Positions 17,525-27,590 of a stretch of 64,000 nucleotides of DNA are shown here, one piece after another. The stretch is from positions 248,001-312,000 of the forward strand of contig NZ_CBYO010000011.1 of assembly GCF_000577245.1 (NCBI RefSeq), written 5' to 3'. The notes below the pieces were generated by a model that worked only from the letters and a program-made list of their open reading frames with translations, was not told the origin of the DNA and ran no database searches. Every line of letters begins with the position of its first letter. The stretch's first letter is position 1. This DNA is from Paucisalibacillus algeriensis (GTDB lineage Bacteria > Bacillota > Bacilli > Bacillales > Amphibacillaceae). Both the position numbers and the translations under genes were made by a program.

Positions 17525-19375
17525 TTAGTCAGCCTCCTTTTCTAGTTCTTCTTTCGTGATATGATAACCATGGTCATCTTTTAATGAACGAATTAACATA
17601 CAAGCTAATGCTAATCCCATACCACCAAACAAGAAGATATAAGCTACATCAGTAACCGTTTGATAAATAAATCCGAAACCTGCAATAAAGAAACCTACTG
17701 ACATTAAGAATGGCAGAATTGATCCATTTGGCATATGGATCTCACCAACAGGTTCTGCTGGAGTCATCTTACCATTACCTTCCATTTTTTCAATCCATAA
17801 TGGATCTAGACCACGAACTAATGGAAGTTGCTTAAAGTTATAATGTGGTGTCGGTGAAGCTACAGCCCACTCTAACGTACGACCATCCCATGGATCTTGT
17901 GGAGCTGGTTCTTCTTTAATCCAACTATAGATAGCATTATAAAGGAAAATAATTACTCCAATTGCCATGAAGAATGCACCAATTGTACTAATTAAGTTAC
18001 CTGTATCCAGTCCTTGGTTTTCTAGGAATACCCAATAACGACGAGGCATACCCATTAACCCTAGGAAGTGTTGGATGAAGAACGTTAAATGGAATCCAAT
18101 GAAGAAATTCCAGAATGCCCATTTCCCAAGTTTTTCATTAAGAACTCTTCTAAACATAATTGGCCACCAATAATGTAATGCAGCCATAATTCCAAATACA
18201 ACACCACCTACAATTACGTAGTGGAAGTGAGCAATAACAAAGTACGTATCATGGTATTGGTAGTCTGCTACAGATGTCGCAACCATTATCCCTGTCATAC
18301 CACCAATTGTAAATGAAGGAATGAATGCTAATGACCAAAGCATTGCAGAGTTTATCGTAATGTTACCGCCCCATAATGTTAATAGCCAGTTGAAAATCTT
18401 AATACCAGTTGGAACTGCAATTGCCATAGTTGCAATAGCAAATATTGAGTTCGCTACAGGACCCATACCAACTGTGAACATGTGGTGAGCCCATACCATG
18501 AATCCTAAAAATGCAATTAGGATAGTTGCAAATACCATTGCAGTATAACCAAACAAACGTTTCTTAGAGAATGTAGCAAATATTTCACTAAAGATACCGA
18601 ACGCCGGTAAGATTAATATATAAACTTCTGGGTGACCAAAGATCCAGAATAGATGTTGCCAAATAATACTATTTCCACCAAGGGCAACATCAAAGAACGC
18701 TGAACCAAACATACGGTCAAACATTAATAAGAATAGACCAACAGTTAAAGCCGGGAATGCGAATAATATTAGTACACTTACTACAAATGTAGTCCAAGTA
18801 AATAATGGCATACGCATATATGTCATACCAGGTGCACGCATATTAACAATTGTTACGAGGAAGTTAATTCCTCCCATTAATGTACCAGCACCAGATATTT
18901 GTAGACCTAAGATGTAATAATCCACACCATGACCAGGTGAAGTGGTTGATAGTGGCGCATAAGCTGTCCAACCAGCATCAGGAGCACCAGTGAACCAACT
19001 TACGTTTAACATAATTCCACCTAAAAAGAATAACCAAAATCCTAAAGCGTTAACGAATGGAAATGCCACATCACGTGCTCCAATTTGGAGTGGCATGACA
19101 GCATTCATTAGACCTAGCAGTAATGGCATGGCAGCAAAGAAAATCATTGTTGTACCATGCATGGTAATCATTTCATTGTACAAACCAGCAGAAAGAAAGT
19201 CATTCTCTGGTTTTATTAATTGGATACGAATAAGCATAGCTTCTAATCCACCGAGTAGGAAAAAGAAACCTCCACCATAAATATATAGTTTCCCTATTTT
19301 TTTATGGTCAACAGTTGTCAAGTAATCCCATAATACGGCAGCGAAGCTTGTTTTCTGAGCAGTTGCTGTACTCAC
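17525..19375 (-). CDS. ctaD: Cytochrome c oxidase subunit I
   Basis: The catalytic subunit of the heme-copper oxidase, 616 residues. It carries the low-spin heme ligand in EMITMHGTTMIF (about 66-77), the CuB/cross-linked site WIFGHPEVYILILPAFG (about 243-259), HHMFTVGMG and the heme a/a3 ligands in DTYFVIAHFHYVIVGG (about 374-389). Twelve core helices with a C-terminal extension as in Bacillus caa3. Part of ctaC-D-E-F. Confidence 0.98.
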   Translation of the reverse strand: MSTATAQKTSFAAVLWDYLTTVDHKKIGKLYIYGGGFFFLLGGLEAMLIRIQLIKPENDFLSAGLYNEMITMHGTTMIFFAAMPLLLGLMNAVMPLQIGARDVAFPFVNALGFWLFFLGGIMLNVSWFTGAPDAGWTAYAPLSTTSPGHGVDYYILGLQISGAGTLMGGINFLVTIVNMRAPGMTYMRMPLFTWTTFVVSVLILFAFPALTVGLFLLMFDRMFGSAFFDVALGGNSIIWQHLFWIFGHPEVYILILPAFGIFSEIFATFSKKRLFGYTAMVFATILIAFLGFMVWAHHMFTVGMGPVANSIFAIATMAIAVPTGIKIFNWLLTLWGGNITINSAMLWSLAFIPSFTIGGMTGIMVATSVADYQYHDTYFVIAHFHYVIVGGVVFGIMAALHYWWPIMFRRVLNEKLGKWAFWNFFIGFHLTFFIQHFLGLMGMPRRYWVFLENQGLDTGNLISTIGAFFMAIGVIIFLYNAIYSWIKEEPAPQDPWDGRTLEWAVASPTPHYNFKQLPLVRGLDPLWIEKMEGNGKMTPAEPVGEIHMPNGSILPFLMSVGFFIAGFGFIYQTVTDVAYIFLFGGMGLALACMLIRSLKDDHGYHITKEELEKEAD

Positions 19376-19407
19376 AAAATAAACCTCCCTTTTTCAATCT
19401 CAAGACC

Positions 19408-20469
19408 CTATTTTAATCCACCAGCACTCTCGATAGTGATTTCAGATGGCTTTAATTGCAATAAATACTCTGCAATAAGTGCTGCATCTTCCTTACTAAC
19501 TTCTGGATAAGCTCCAGTCATTTTATTTCCTGGTTTGATTAATTCAGGATTTACAATCCATTCAATTAGTTTTTCTTTTGTCATTTCCTCTACACCAGCA
19601 AGCTTAGTTCTGTCACCGAAGTTTGTAAGGTTCGGGCCAACTGCTGCAGGTGATGAACCGATAGCATGACAACCTATACAGTTGTTTTGCTGGAATAGCT
19701 CTCTACCTTGAGCCGCTGCATCAGAAGCAGGTTCAGCAGTTTCAGGATCAAAGTTTTGCATGTCTGCAACCCATTGTTCAAATTCTTCTTGGCTAACTAC
19801 AACAACCTTAAAGTCCATTAAAGAGTGAGACGGTCCACAAAACTCTGCACATTTACCCCAATAAACTCCCTCTTCATATGCATCGATGTAAAAAGTGTTT
19901 TCATTTTCTGGGTTTACATCCAGCTTACCCGATAATGTTGGAACCCAGAAAGAATGGATTACATCAGATGATTTCATATTAAAGTAAACTTTAGAGTTTA
20001 CAGGGATATAAACATCTTGACTTGTCTGGATATCTAGACCCTCATAATCAAAATGCCACCAATACTGGTTTCCAGTAACATTAATGTTTAAGTGGTCAGA
20101 AGCACTAGCATCATCAGCTAAGTCAAACTCATAAATAACTGTTGGCACTGCGATAATGATTAATAGTAAAATCGGAATAATGGTCCAAACCGTTTCTAAT
20201 GTTTTGTTTCCTTCAACTTGCTTTGGAATATAATCTTCTCGCCCTTTTTTCTTACGGAATTTAACAAGAGCAAGAACTAACAGTACCATAACGATAACCA
20301 AAACAAATGACATGATAACAGTAGGTAAAATAATTAAATCCATTGACTTATCGGAGCCATATCCTTTGGGATCCAATGCAGTTAAGTTTTCCTTACCACA
20401 GGCTGATAGAAACAATGCTACTAAACCAAATAGGGATAAAACTTTAAATTTTCCCATCCAACCTTTCAT
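19408..20469 (-). CDS. ctaC: Cytochrome c oxidase subunit II with fused cytochrome c domain
   Basis: A 353-residue lipoprotein: lipobox LFLSACGK (Cys about 24), two transmembrane helices (about 45-72 and 92-112), the cupredoxin domain with the CuA site CAEFCGPSHSLM (about 208-219), and a C-terminal cytochrome c domain with NNCIGCHAIG (about 265-274). The fusion defines a caa3 oxidase that takes electrons from cytochrome c. ATG follows AGAGGTATAAATC. It opens the cta operon; the heme O synthase ctaB usually found next to it is not here. Confidence 0.97.
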   Translation of the reverse strand: MKGWMGKFKVLSLFGLVALFLSACGKENLTALDPKGYGSDKSMDLIILPTVIMSFVLVIVMVLLVLALVKFRKKKGREDYIPKQVEGNKTLETVWTIIPILLLIIIAVPTVIYEFDLADDASASDHLNINVTGNQYWWHFDYEGLDIQTSQDVYIPVNSKVYFNMKSSDVIHSFWVPTLSGKLDVNPENENTFYIDAYEEGVYWGKCAEFCGPSHSLMDFKVVVVSQEEFEQWVADMQNFDPETAEPASDAAAQGRELFQQNNCIGCHAIGSSPAAVGPNLTNFGDRTKLAGVEEMTKEKLIEWIVNPELIKPGNKMTGAYPEVSKEDAALIAEYLLQLKPSEITIESAGGLK

Positions 20470-21318
20470 GATTTATACCTCTCTTTCTATTTTTCCTTCC
20501 TTATATATAGGTAATTTAGTAAGGACCTTATTTATTAATAGGAAAGTAAATTTTTTCTATCCTTCCCCTTTAGTCACCATGAACATTTCCTTTTGTTCAA
20601 ATATTACGTGACAATATTTAATATACCTAAAAAAGCCAAAAATATTGTAACTAAAAGGAAAGTAATGATGAAGGCAAGTACAATTTCAATTTTTGTAAGC
20701 ACATTCATGTTGCAATTTTGAAAATAAATTCTTTTATTTCCGCAAGTACAATAGCAATTTCCATTTTTTTGAGGAAGTTGTCACTTTAAAACCCCATCCT
20801 GTATACCCCCCTTTTAACCCCCAAAATAAAAGGAACATATGTAACAAGCATACTTACCTTTAGCTTATTAGTTACTATAACCCTAAAGTATGCTATCTAT
20901 AATGCCAATTGTATCACGGTTCAACCTTACAATCTAATTGCCTTCAGGTGGTAATCTGTCGAATTCGCTCGATAACTTCTGACAATTTTGTGAACTTTTA
21001 ATTACAAACAAATAAAAGGCTATATCGCCTTTCTCAACAATTCAATCATCTATGTAATTGATGAGCCAGAAGCATTCGCAAATTTACAGAATATCCCCTA
21101 TACTATTTCTAGCAGACAATGAAAAAGTTTGCAAGGTTTTTTTACTATTTCCAGTAGTTCCTTAATCAATTGCATCAAATGTTTAACAATTATGTGTCAA
21201 TTCATGTTTCAACCTGAAAATTGTTTGCTTTATTATAAGATTAAAGTTTATTATTGAGAGTGGTATCATCAGTACTTGTAAAATATAACAACAGGATATA
21301 AAGTGAGGATAATGATTT
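20470..21318. other. 849-bp intergenic region between divergent ctaC and ctaA
   Basis: Unusually long for this compact region. No remnant of ctaB is seen in any frame. It holds a possible 34-codon membrane ORF (20604-20708) and a small hairpin AAAGGC-tatatc-GCCTTT (21017-21034). Promoters for ctaC and ctaA must lie here but none stands out. Confidence 0.6.
20604..20708 (-). CDS. Possible 34-residue single-span membrane peptide
   Basis: Frame starts MNVLTKIEIVLAF and continues as an unbroken hydrophobic helix to ...GILNIVT, with one Lys-Ile-Glu near the N-terminus. The ribosome site before the ATG is weak. An upstream 19-codon frame starting MEIAIVLAEIKE ends in ATGA overlap with it. It lies upstream of ctaC on the same strand. 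Could be a small oxidase-associated subunit or chance. Confidence 0.25.
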   Translation of the reverse strand: MNVLTKIEIVLAFIITFLLVTIFLAFLGILNIVT

Positions 21319-22275
21319 ATGATTAAAACTTTAAAATGGCTCTCGGTTCTTGCCGTCATTGGAATGACATTTGTTCTAATAGGTGGAGCGTTAGTAACTA
21401 AAACAGAATCTGGAGATGGTTGTGGCGATAGTTGGCCACTGTGTAAAGGTGAATTAATTCCATCCAAAATAGATATGGAATTAGTAATTGAGTTAAGTCA
21501 CAGATTAGTTTCAGGATCGGTAGGAATTATTGTTCTTATACTAGCTTATTTATCTTGGAAACATATTGGTGAAATTAGAGAAGTTAAATTTTTGTCAATA
21601 TTATCAGTTGTTTTCCTTGTTCTACAAGGACTGATAGGTGCTGCAGCAGTGATATGGGGACAATCAGACTTTGTACTTGCAGCACATTTTGGAATATCCT
21701 TAATTTCATTTGCAGCGATATTTTTGTTAATGTTACTTATTTTTGAAATCGATAAGAAATTTGATGCTTCATCATTACATATAAAAAGGAAGCATCGAAA
21801 AGAAATATATGCCCTAACGTCCTATACATTATTGGTTGTATATACAGGGGCACTAGTTAGGCATGTCAATGCAAATTTAGTTTGTGGTGATTGGCCATTC
21901 TGTACCAATACAGCTCCACTCGATTTTGCTTCTTATAGTTTTGAGCAGTGGGTACAGATGGGTCATCGCTTGGCAGCAGGAATATTATTCATCTGGACTG
22001 TATCCTTATTTATACGAATAATAAAAAACTACCGGCATAGTAAAGTAATGTACTGGGGATGGATCAGTACTGTTTCTCTAATTTCACTCCAAGTAATATT
22101 TGGCGCACTCATTATTTTCACTTTATTAAACTTAGTAATTGCATTAATGCACGCACTAGTAATCACTTGTTACTTTGGAATGCTAAGTTACTTTATTCTC
22201 TTATCAACAAGAAGTGCAGCAATGGAAAAGAATAGTCAAAAAGACATTAAAGCAGTAAATACTAATATAAAATAA
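21319..22275 (+). CDS. ctaA: Heme A synthase CtaA
   Basis: Oxidises heme O to heme A for caa3 oxidase. 318 residues, eight helices in two similar halves. The family's cysteine pair GDGCGDSWPLCKG (about 32-44), a second pair in VCGDWPFC (about 191-198), and the heme-ligand histidines in LSHRLVSG, AAHFGISL, GHRLAAG and LMHALVI are all present. Divergent from ctaC, as in Bacillus. Confidence 0.96.
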   Translation: MIKTLKWLSVLAVIGMTFVLIGGALVTKTESGDGCGDSWPLCKGELIPSKIDMELVIELSHRLVSGSVGIIVLILAYLSWKHIGEIREVKFLSILSVVFLVLQGLIGAAAVIWGQSDFVLAAHFGISLISFAAIFLLMLLIFEIDKKFDASSLHIKRKHRKEIYALTSYTLLVVYTGALVRHVNANLVCGDWPFCTNTAPLDFASYSFEQWVQMGHRLAAGILFIWTVSLFIRIIKNYRHSKVMYWGWISTVSLISLQVIFGALIIFTLLNLVIALMHALVITCYFGMLSYFILLSTRSAAMEKNSQKDIKAVNTNIK

Positions 22276-22303
22276 ATAAGGCAGCCGTTTTGGCTGCCTT
22301 ATT
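22275..22303. terminator. Bidirectional terminator between ctaA and pycA
   Basis: AATAAGGCAGCC-gtttt-GGCTGCCTTATT, a 12-bp stem overlapping the ctaA stop. Confidence 0.85.
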
Positions 22304-22304
22304 T

Positions 22305-25300
22305 CTATTCAAACTCAATTAATAAATCATTTACTTCGATTGTATCACCATCGTGAACATGGATAGATTTAATTACTCCACTAAATGGCGCTTGAACAGT
22401 AGTTTCCATTTTCATGGCTTCAGTGATTACTAATTCATCACCTTTTTCTACTCTTCCCCCAGGATCACAAACAACTTTTAGGACCGTCCCTGGCATAGTA
22501 GCACCAATTTGTTTTGCATTTCCTTTATCCGCTTTTGGTCTAGCAATGACTTGTGTCTGTACACTCTTATCTCGAATGATAACCTGACGTGCTTGACCAT
22601 TTAATTCAAAATACACAACTCTTGTTCCATCTTCCCTTGGTTGAGAAATGGATATTAACTTCACAATTAATGTTTTACCTTGCTCAATCTCTACCTCAAT
22701 AACTTCACCTATATTCATTCCATAGAAAAATGTTGGGGAATCGAGAACAGATACATCACCATATTCCTCATAAAAGTGATGATAATCCATAAATACCTTT
22801 GGATATAGAGCATATGCAATCATATCAAAGCTAGTAACTTGACGATCAAGGGTTTTAAATAAACTATCTCTCATATGTTTGAAATTAACAGGTTCTAATA
22901 ATTGACCAGGTCTTTCGGTAATAGGCTTTTTACCTTTTAGAATAATACGTTGTAATTCTTTTGGAAAACCTTGATATGACTGACCAAGGTATCCACTTGC
23001 AAGTTCAACAACAGAATCAGGAAAATCAATTGTGTCACCTTTTTCATAGACATCGTCTTCTGATAAGTTATTTTGTACCATGAAAAGCGCCATATCCCCC
23101 ACTACCTTAGAAGAAGGTGTTACCTTCACAACATCACCAAACATGTCATTAACCCGACGATACATCGTTTTCACTTCAGCCCAACGGTCACCTAAACCAA
23201 CTGCTTTTGCTTGTTGTCTAAGATTACTATATTGTCCGCCAGGCATTTCATGTTGGTAAATCTCAGTATGTGGTGCTTTCATTCCACTTTCAAATTCATG
23301 ATAGTATTCTCGAACATCTTCCCAGTAATTGCCTAACTTTTCATAGCTCTGAATGTTAATTCTAGGTTGTCTTTCCAGACCTTCTAGTGCATGGTACAAG
23401 GTTTGCGCACTTGGTTGTGAGGTTAATCCTGCCATTGGTCCGTTGGCAACATCAACTACATCAACGCCAGCATCAATTGCACGTGCATACATATGAACGC
23501 CATTACCACTTGTATCATGGGTATGCAAATGAATTGGAATTCCTACTGTATCCTTCAACTCTGATATCAAGCGATATGCCGCTTCTGGCTTTAATAATCC
23601 AGCCATATCCTTAATTCCTAAAATATGAGCACCTGAGGATTCAAGTTCTTTAGCCAAATTTTTGTAATAAGATAAGTCATATTTCGTACGTGTACGGTCC
23701 AATATATCGCCCGTATAACACATTGCAACCTCTGCAATTTTATTTTGATCACGAACTGCTTGAATCGCTGGCCTCATACCGTCTACCCAATTTAGACTGT
23801 CAAAGATCCGGAAAACATCGATTCCAGCACTTGCGCTTTTCTCTACAAACTCCTCAATTAAATTATCAGGATAATTTTTATAGCCAACTGCATTACCTGC
23901 TCTTAGTAGCATTTGGAGAAGTACGTTTGGTATTTTCTCCCTTAAGGATAGTAATCGCTCCCAAGGATCTTCTTTTAGGAATCTATAGGCAACATCAAAG
24001 GTAGCTCCTCCCCACATTTCCACAGAAAATAAGTTTGGTAATAACTTAGCTGTTGGTTCAGCAATTTTCTCTAAATCCTTTGTACGGATTCGTGTGGCTA
24101 ATAAAGATTGATGGGCATCACGGAAAGTTGTATCAGTTAATAACACTTCCGTTTGGTCCTTCAACCAATTTGCTAAACCTTCAGGACCTTCTCCTTCTAG
24201 AATTTGCTTTGTTCCATTTGTAAAATCAAGATGGTCAGCTTTAGGAACAACCGGAATATCAAACGCTGGTTTTGCTTTTTTTGTAACCCCTTCAAAACCA
24301 TTCACAGTTGTTTCCCCAATAAAGGTAAGCATTTTAGTACCACGGTCTTTACGTTTAGGAAATACAAACAGTTCAGGAGTCTCATCAATAAATGTTGTAT
24401 TGTACTCACCGGTTATAAATTGCTGATGAAGCATAACGTTTTCTAAGAATGGTATATTTGTCTTAATTCCTCTAATACGAAATTCTTTTAAGTTCCGAAC
24501 CATTTTTTGCACAGTTTGTTCAAAAGTTAATGCCCATGTTGATACCTTAACGAGTAACGAATCATAATGTGGTGTTATTTCTGCTCCTTGGAAGCCATTT
24601 CCAGCATCTAATCGAACACCAAATCCTCCACCAGTACGATATGCCATAATCTTACCGGTATCTGGCATAAAGTTATTTAATGGGTCCTCTGTTGTTACAC
24701 GAGATTGTATTGCATATCCTTGTGTTGATATTTTATCTTGTTCCGGAATACCAATGGATGGATCATGAATGTTTTGTCCATCAGCAATTTTAATTTGTGT
24801 TTGAACAATATCTACACCAGTAATTAATTCTGTAATGGTATGCTCTACTTGAACACGAGGATTTACTTCTATAAAATAAAAGTCATTGTCTTTTACTAAG
24901 AACTCTACAGTCCCTGCATTTAGATAATCTACATTTTTCATTAATTGTACAGCAGCATCACAGATTCTTTCTCTTAATTCTTCCGATAAAGATAAGCTTG
25001 GTGCGACCTCTACCAATTTTTGGTGCCTTCTTTGTATAGAGCAATCACGTTCGTATAGGTGGACAATATTGCCATACTGATCACCAATAATCTGTACCTC
25101 AATGTGTTTTGGATGTTCAATTAGTTTTTCTACATAAACTTCATCACTACCAAATGCCGCTTTTGCCTCTGACTTAGCTCGTTCGTAACTTTCCCTTACA
25201 GTGTTAGCACTTCTTACAATACGCATGCCACGGCCACCGCCACCAAGTGAAGCTTTAATAATAATTGGATATCCATATGTATCACCGAAGGATTCAACTT

Positions 25301-25745
25301 CTTCTACAGAAGTAACTGGTCCATCCGTTCCTGGTATTACTGGTAGACCAGCTTTAACTGCTTGGCTTCTTGCTCTTACTTTGTCACCAAACATATTCAA
25401 ATGCTCACTAGTTGGTCCGATAAAAGTAATTCCTTCTTCTTCGCAACGCTTTGCAAATTCGATGTTCTCTGATAAAAATCCATAGCCAGGATGGATTGCA
25501 TCTACCCCTACACGTTTAGCTATTTCAATTATTCCATCAATATCTAAATAAGCATCAATAGGTTTCTTACCTTCTCCAACAAGGTAGGACTCATCTGCTT
25601 TATAACGGTGATAAGAGCCCAAATCCTCTTTGGAGTATATTGCAACAGTGCGAATATTAAGTTCAGTACATGCTCTAAATACACGGATTGCAATCTCACC
25701 ACGATTGGCAACTAATACCTTCCTAATCATATTTAACTTGACCAT
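22305..25745 (-). CDS. pycA: Pyruvate carboxylase
   Basis: Biotin enzyme making oxaloacetate from pyruvate and bicarbonate. 1146 residues in the standard order: biotin carboxylase (about 6-460; ASLGGGGRGMRIV ATP loop, FIEVNPRVQVEHTITE), carboxyltransferase (about 530-830; TFRDAHQSLLATR, HLHTHDTSGNG), and biotinyl domain ending with VITEAMKMETTVQAP (biotin Lys). ATG follows AAAGGAGG at 6 nt and overlaps the end of ftsW by 13 bp, so the two are coupled. In B. subtilis and Listeria PycA activity answers to c-di-AMP, directly or through DarB; darB is also in this window. Confidence 0.98.
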   Translation of the reverse strand: MVKLNMIRKVLVANRGEIAIRVFRACTELNIRTVAIYSKEDLGSYHRYKADESYLVGEGKKPIDAYLDIDGIIEIAKRVGVDAIHPGYGFLSENIEFAKRCEEEGITFIGPTSEHLNMFGDKVRARSQAVKAGLPVIPGTDGPVTSVEEVESFGDTYGYPIIIKASLGGGGRGMRIVRSANTVRESYERAKSEAKAAFGSDEVYVEKLIEHPKHIEVQIIGDQYGNIVHLYERDCSIQRRHQKLVEVAPSLSLSEELRERICDAAVQLMKNVDYLNAGTVEFLVKDNDFYFIEVNPRVQVEHTITELITGVDIVQTQIKIADGQNIHDPSIGIPEQDKISTQGYAIQSRVTTEDPLNNFMPDTGKIMAYRTGGGFGVRLDAGNGFQGAEITPHYDSLLVKVSTWALTFEQTVQKMVRNLKEFRIRGIKTNIPFLENVMLHQQFITGEYNTTFIDETPELFVFPKRKDRGTKMLTFIGETTVNGFEGVTKKAKPAFDIPVVPKADHLDFTNGTKQILEGEGPEGLANWLKDQTEVLLTDTTFRDAHQSLLATRIRTKDLEKIAEPTAKLLPNLFSVEMWGGATFDVAYRFLKEDPWERLLSLREKIPNVLLQMLLRAGNAVGYKNYPDNLIEEFVEKSASAGIDVFRIFDSLNWVDGMRPAIQAVRDQNKIAEVAMCYTGDILDRTRTKYDLSYYKNLAKELESSGAHILGIKDMAGLLKPEAAYRLISELKDTVGIPIHLHTHDTSGNGVHMYARAIDAGVDVVDVANGPMAGLTSQPSAQTLYHALEGLERQPRINIQSYEKLGNYWEDVREYYHEFESGMKAPHTEIYQHEMPGGQYSNLRQQAKAVGLGDRWAEVKTMYRRVNDMFGDVVKVTPSSKVVGDMALFMVQNNLSEDDVYEKGDTIDFPDSVVELASGYLGQSYQGFPKELQRIILKGKKPITERPGQLLEPVNFKHMRDSLFKTLDRQVTSFDMIAYALYPKVFMDYHHFYEEYGDVSVLDSPTFFYGMNIGEVIEVEIEQGKTLIVKLISISQPREDGTRVVYFELNGQARQVIIRDKSVQTQVIARPKADKGNAKQIGATMPGTVLKVVCDPGGRVEKGDELVITEAMKMETTVQAPFSGVIKSIHVHDGDTIEVNDLLIEFE

Positions 25746-26917
25746 TTTGTTCCTCCTTTAATAGACGGATTACTAGGAATATCATTTTCACTTACAGGAG
25801 CAAGTTCCCGCTCTTTCTTTTTAACCGTCATAGCAATATTATTTAAAACACCCATAGAAGCTAATAAGATTAGTAATGAAGAACCACCATAGCTTACAAA
25901 GGGTAGAGTTACACCAGTTATTGGTAAAATCCCACTAGCTGAACCGAGATTTATAAACGTTTGAATTCCAATCATAGATGAGATACCTATAGCGAGTAAA
26001 GCACCAAAACTATCATTGCATTTTCTAGCAATAAATATCCCTCTTAGTACTATTGTAGCAAGCAATCCAATAACAATAACCACACCAATAAAACCTAATT
26101 CTTCTGCAATAATCGCCATAATGAAATCGGTGTGAGGTCCAAATAAATACCCCAGCTTCTGAACACTTTGCCCAAGTCCTTCACCCGTCAAACCTCCAAC
26201 CCCAATAGCAACATAAGATTGAATTAGTTGATAACCATCAGCTTGTGGTGACTCAAAAGGTTCATAGGCTCCGGTAAAACGGCTTATCCTTTCATCTGTT
26301 ACCATATTCGGTATAGCTATCGCCACCACTATCAAGCCTATTGCAATTAATAAAAATAAATGCCTAAATCGTATACCCGAACTAAAAATTACTGAACAGG
26401 CAATTAGGAAAATTATTGCAGCTGTTCCGATATCCGGTTGGGCAATTATTAAAATGAGAATTAACCCTGTTAATATTAATGGCGGAAGTACTCCTCTATT
26501 AAAGTTATTAATGTAAGCTTGTTTTTTGGAATAAACAGAAGCTAAGTACATAATGATTCCAAGTTTAGCAAACTCTGAAGGTTGAAGGTTTAATGGCCCA
26601 ATACTAAGCCATGACTGAGCATTATTTGCACCATGCCCGAATATATCTACAGCAATTAATAATAAGATAATTCCTAATACAATTATCTTAATTAGTTTTT
26701 GATAATTCCTATACGGAAAAAGTGTACAAAACAAAAATCCAACTAACCCTAAACCAAACCACTGTAGCTGTCTTACTAAATAGTGTGTGCTATCATATCC
26801 TTCAACCACAACAGCCATTACCATACTTGCACTATAGATCATCACTATTCCAAATCCTGTTAATATGATTGGTGCTATAAGGAGTGTAAAGTCACAATCT
26901 TTTATTTTTCGAAACAT
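25733..26917 (-). CDS. ftsW: Peptidoglycan glycosyltransferase FtsW
   Basis: SEDS-family polymerase of division septum peptidoglycan, 394 residues and ten helices. Conserved sites: NAQSWLSIGPLNLQPSEFAKLG (about 104-125, catalytic region), AQPDIGTA (about 163-170), ...YQLIQSYVAIGVGGLTGEGLGQSVQKLGYLFGPHTDFI and VTLPFVSYGGSSL at the end. Placement before pycA and after ylaN is the FtsW position of Bacillus. Start is the ATG at 26917 after GGAGAGGG; a TTG frame to 26932 is less likely. Confidence 0.93.
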   Translation of the reverse strand: MFRKIKDCDFTLLIAPIILTGFGIVMIYSASMVMAVVVEGYDSTHYLVRQLQWFGLGLVGFLFCTLFPYRNYQKLIKIIVLGIILLLIAVDIFGHGANNAQSWLSIGPLNLQPSEFAKLGIIMYLASVYSKKQAYINNFNRGVLPPLILTGLILILIIAQPDIGTAAIIFLIACSVIFSSGIRFRHLFLLIAIGLIVVAIAIPNMVTDERISRFTGAYEPFESPQADGYQLIQSYVAIGVGGLTGEGLGQSVQKLGYLFGPHTDFIMAIIAEELGFIGVVIVIGLLATIVLRGIFIARKCNDSFGALLAIGISSMIGIQTFINLGSASGILPITGVTLPFVSYGGSSLLILLASMGVLNNIAMTVKKKERELAPVSENDIPSNPSIKGGTKWSS

Positions 26918-27002
26918 CTTGTCCCTCTCCAATTTGCGTTAATCACTGATTAAAATCCATTCTCCCTTGTTACAAGTCCAATGTGAAATTAGACTTTTAA
27001 AC

Positions 27003-27037
27003 AAAAAAACCTTGCCATTCCATATGTAGGCAAAGTT
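27003..27037 (-). terminator. Terminator of ylaN
   Basis: AACTTTGCC...GGCAAGGTT stem followed by a T run on the - strand. Confidence 0.8.
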
Positions 27038-27073
27038 TTTAACACAAAATACTCCCACATGAATTTAGTGGTA

Positions 27074-27358
27074 TTACACAGACTTTTGTGCCGCATCATG
27101 AAGTATGTTTAATCGTCTCTCTAGGTTTTCCAAAAGAGACTTTCCTTCATCTTCATTAATTAAGTTTAATCGTACTGCAAAATCAATCTCTCTAGAGAGA
27201 CCAAACATTTGCGTATCTAAAACTTCTTCATATAATGGACATTGCGGCATGGTAAGGTTATCAATTTGAACTTCAATAAGCCGCAAGATCTTATCAGCAT
27301 CAGCCTTTAGAAGGGCATAGGCTTTTTCACGATGATCGATCGTAACCTTTTGTATCAC
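27074..27358 (-). CDS. ylaN: YlaN family protein (Fur-associated)
   Basis: A 94-residue helical protein. The near-invariant stretches [16 protein letters not shown] (about 7-22), [19 protein letters not shown] and REIDFAVRL identify YlaN. It is essential in B. subtilis unless iron is supplied, and recent work links it to relieving Fur repression. Start is GTG at 27358, 8 nt after GGAGGGGA; the open frame continues 39 codons further without a good start, and that extension is probably not translated. Confidence 0.9.
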   Translation of the reverse strand: MIQKVTIDHREKAYALLKADADKILRLIEVQIDNLTMPQCPLYEEVLDTQMFGLSREIDFAVRLNLINEDEGKSLLENLERRLNILHDAAQKSV

Positions 27359-27590
27359 AAATATCCCCTCCACCAAAACAAACCTACCTGCTCGTAAAAA
27401 TTCACATAAGCTTGTTTCTTGTTTATTCATACATTCCTCTACCATTATATTATCGTTTACTACACTAAAATGCAAATGTTAGTTACACATAAAATCATTA
27501 GTAATATTTATTAAATCTTTGTCATTTCATTTATTTGATATGTCTGATATTCTTAATAGGTGATAGATTTTTGCAGAAAGGTGGAAAAAC

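Noticed and set aside
27359-27475. N-terminal extension of ylaN
   Set aside because: Open by chance; the GTG at 27358 has the ribosome site and gives the family's normal length.
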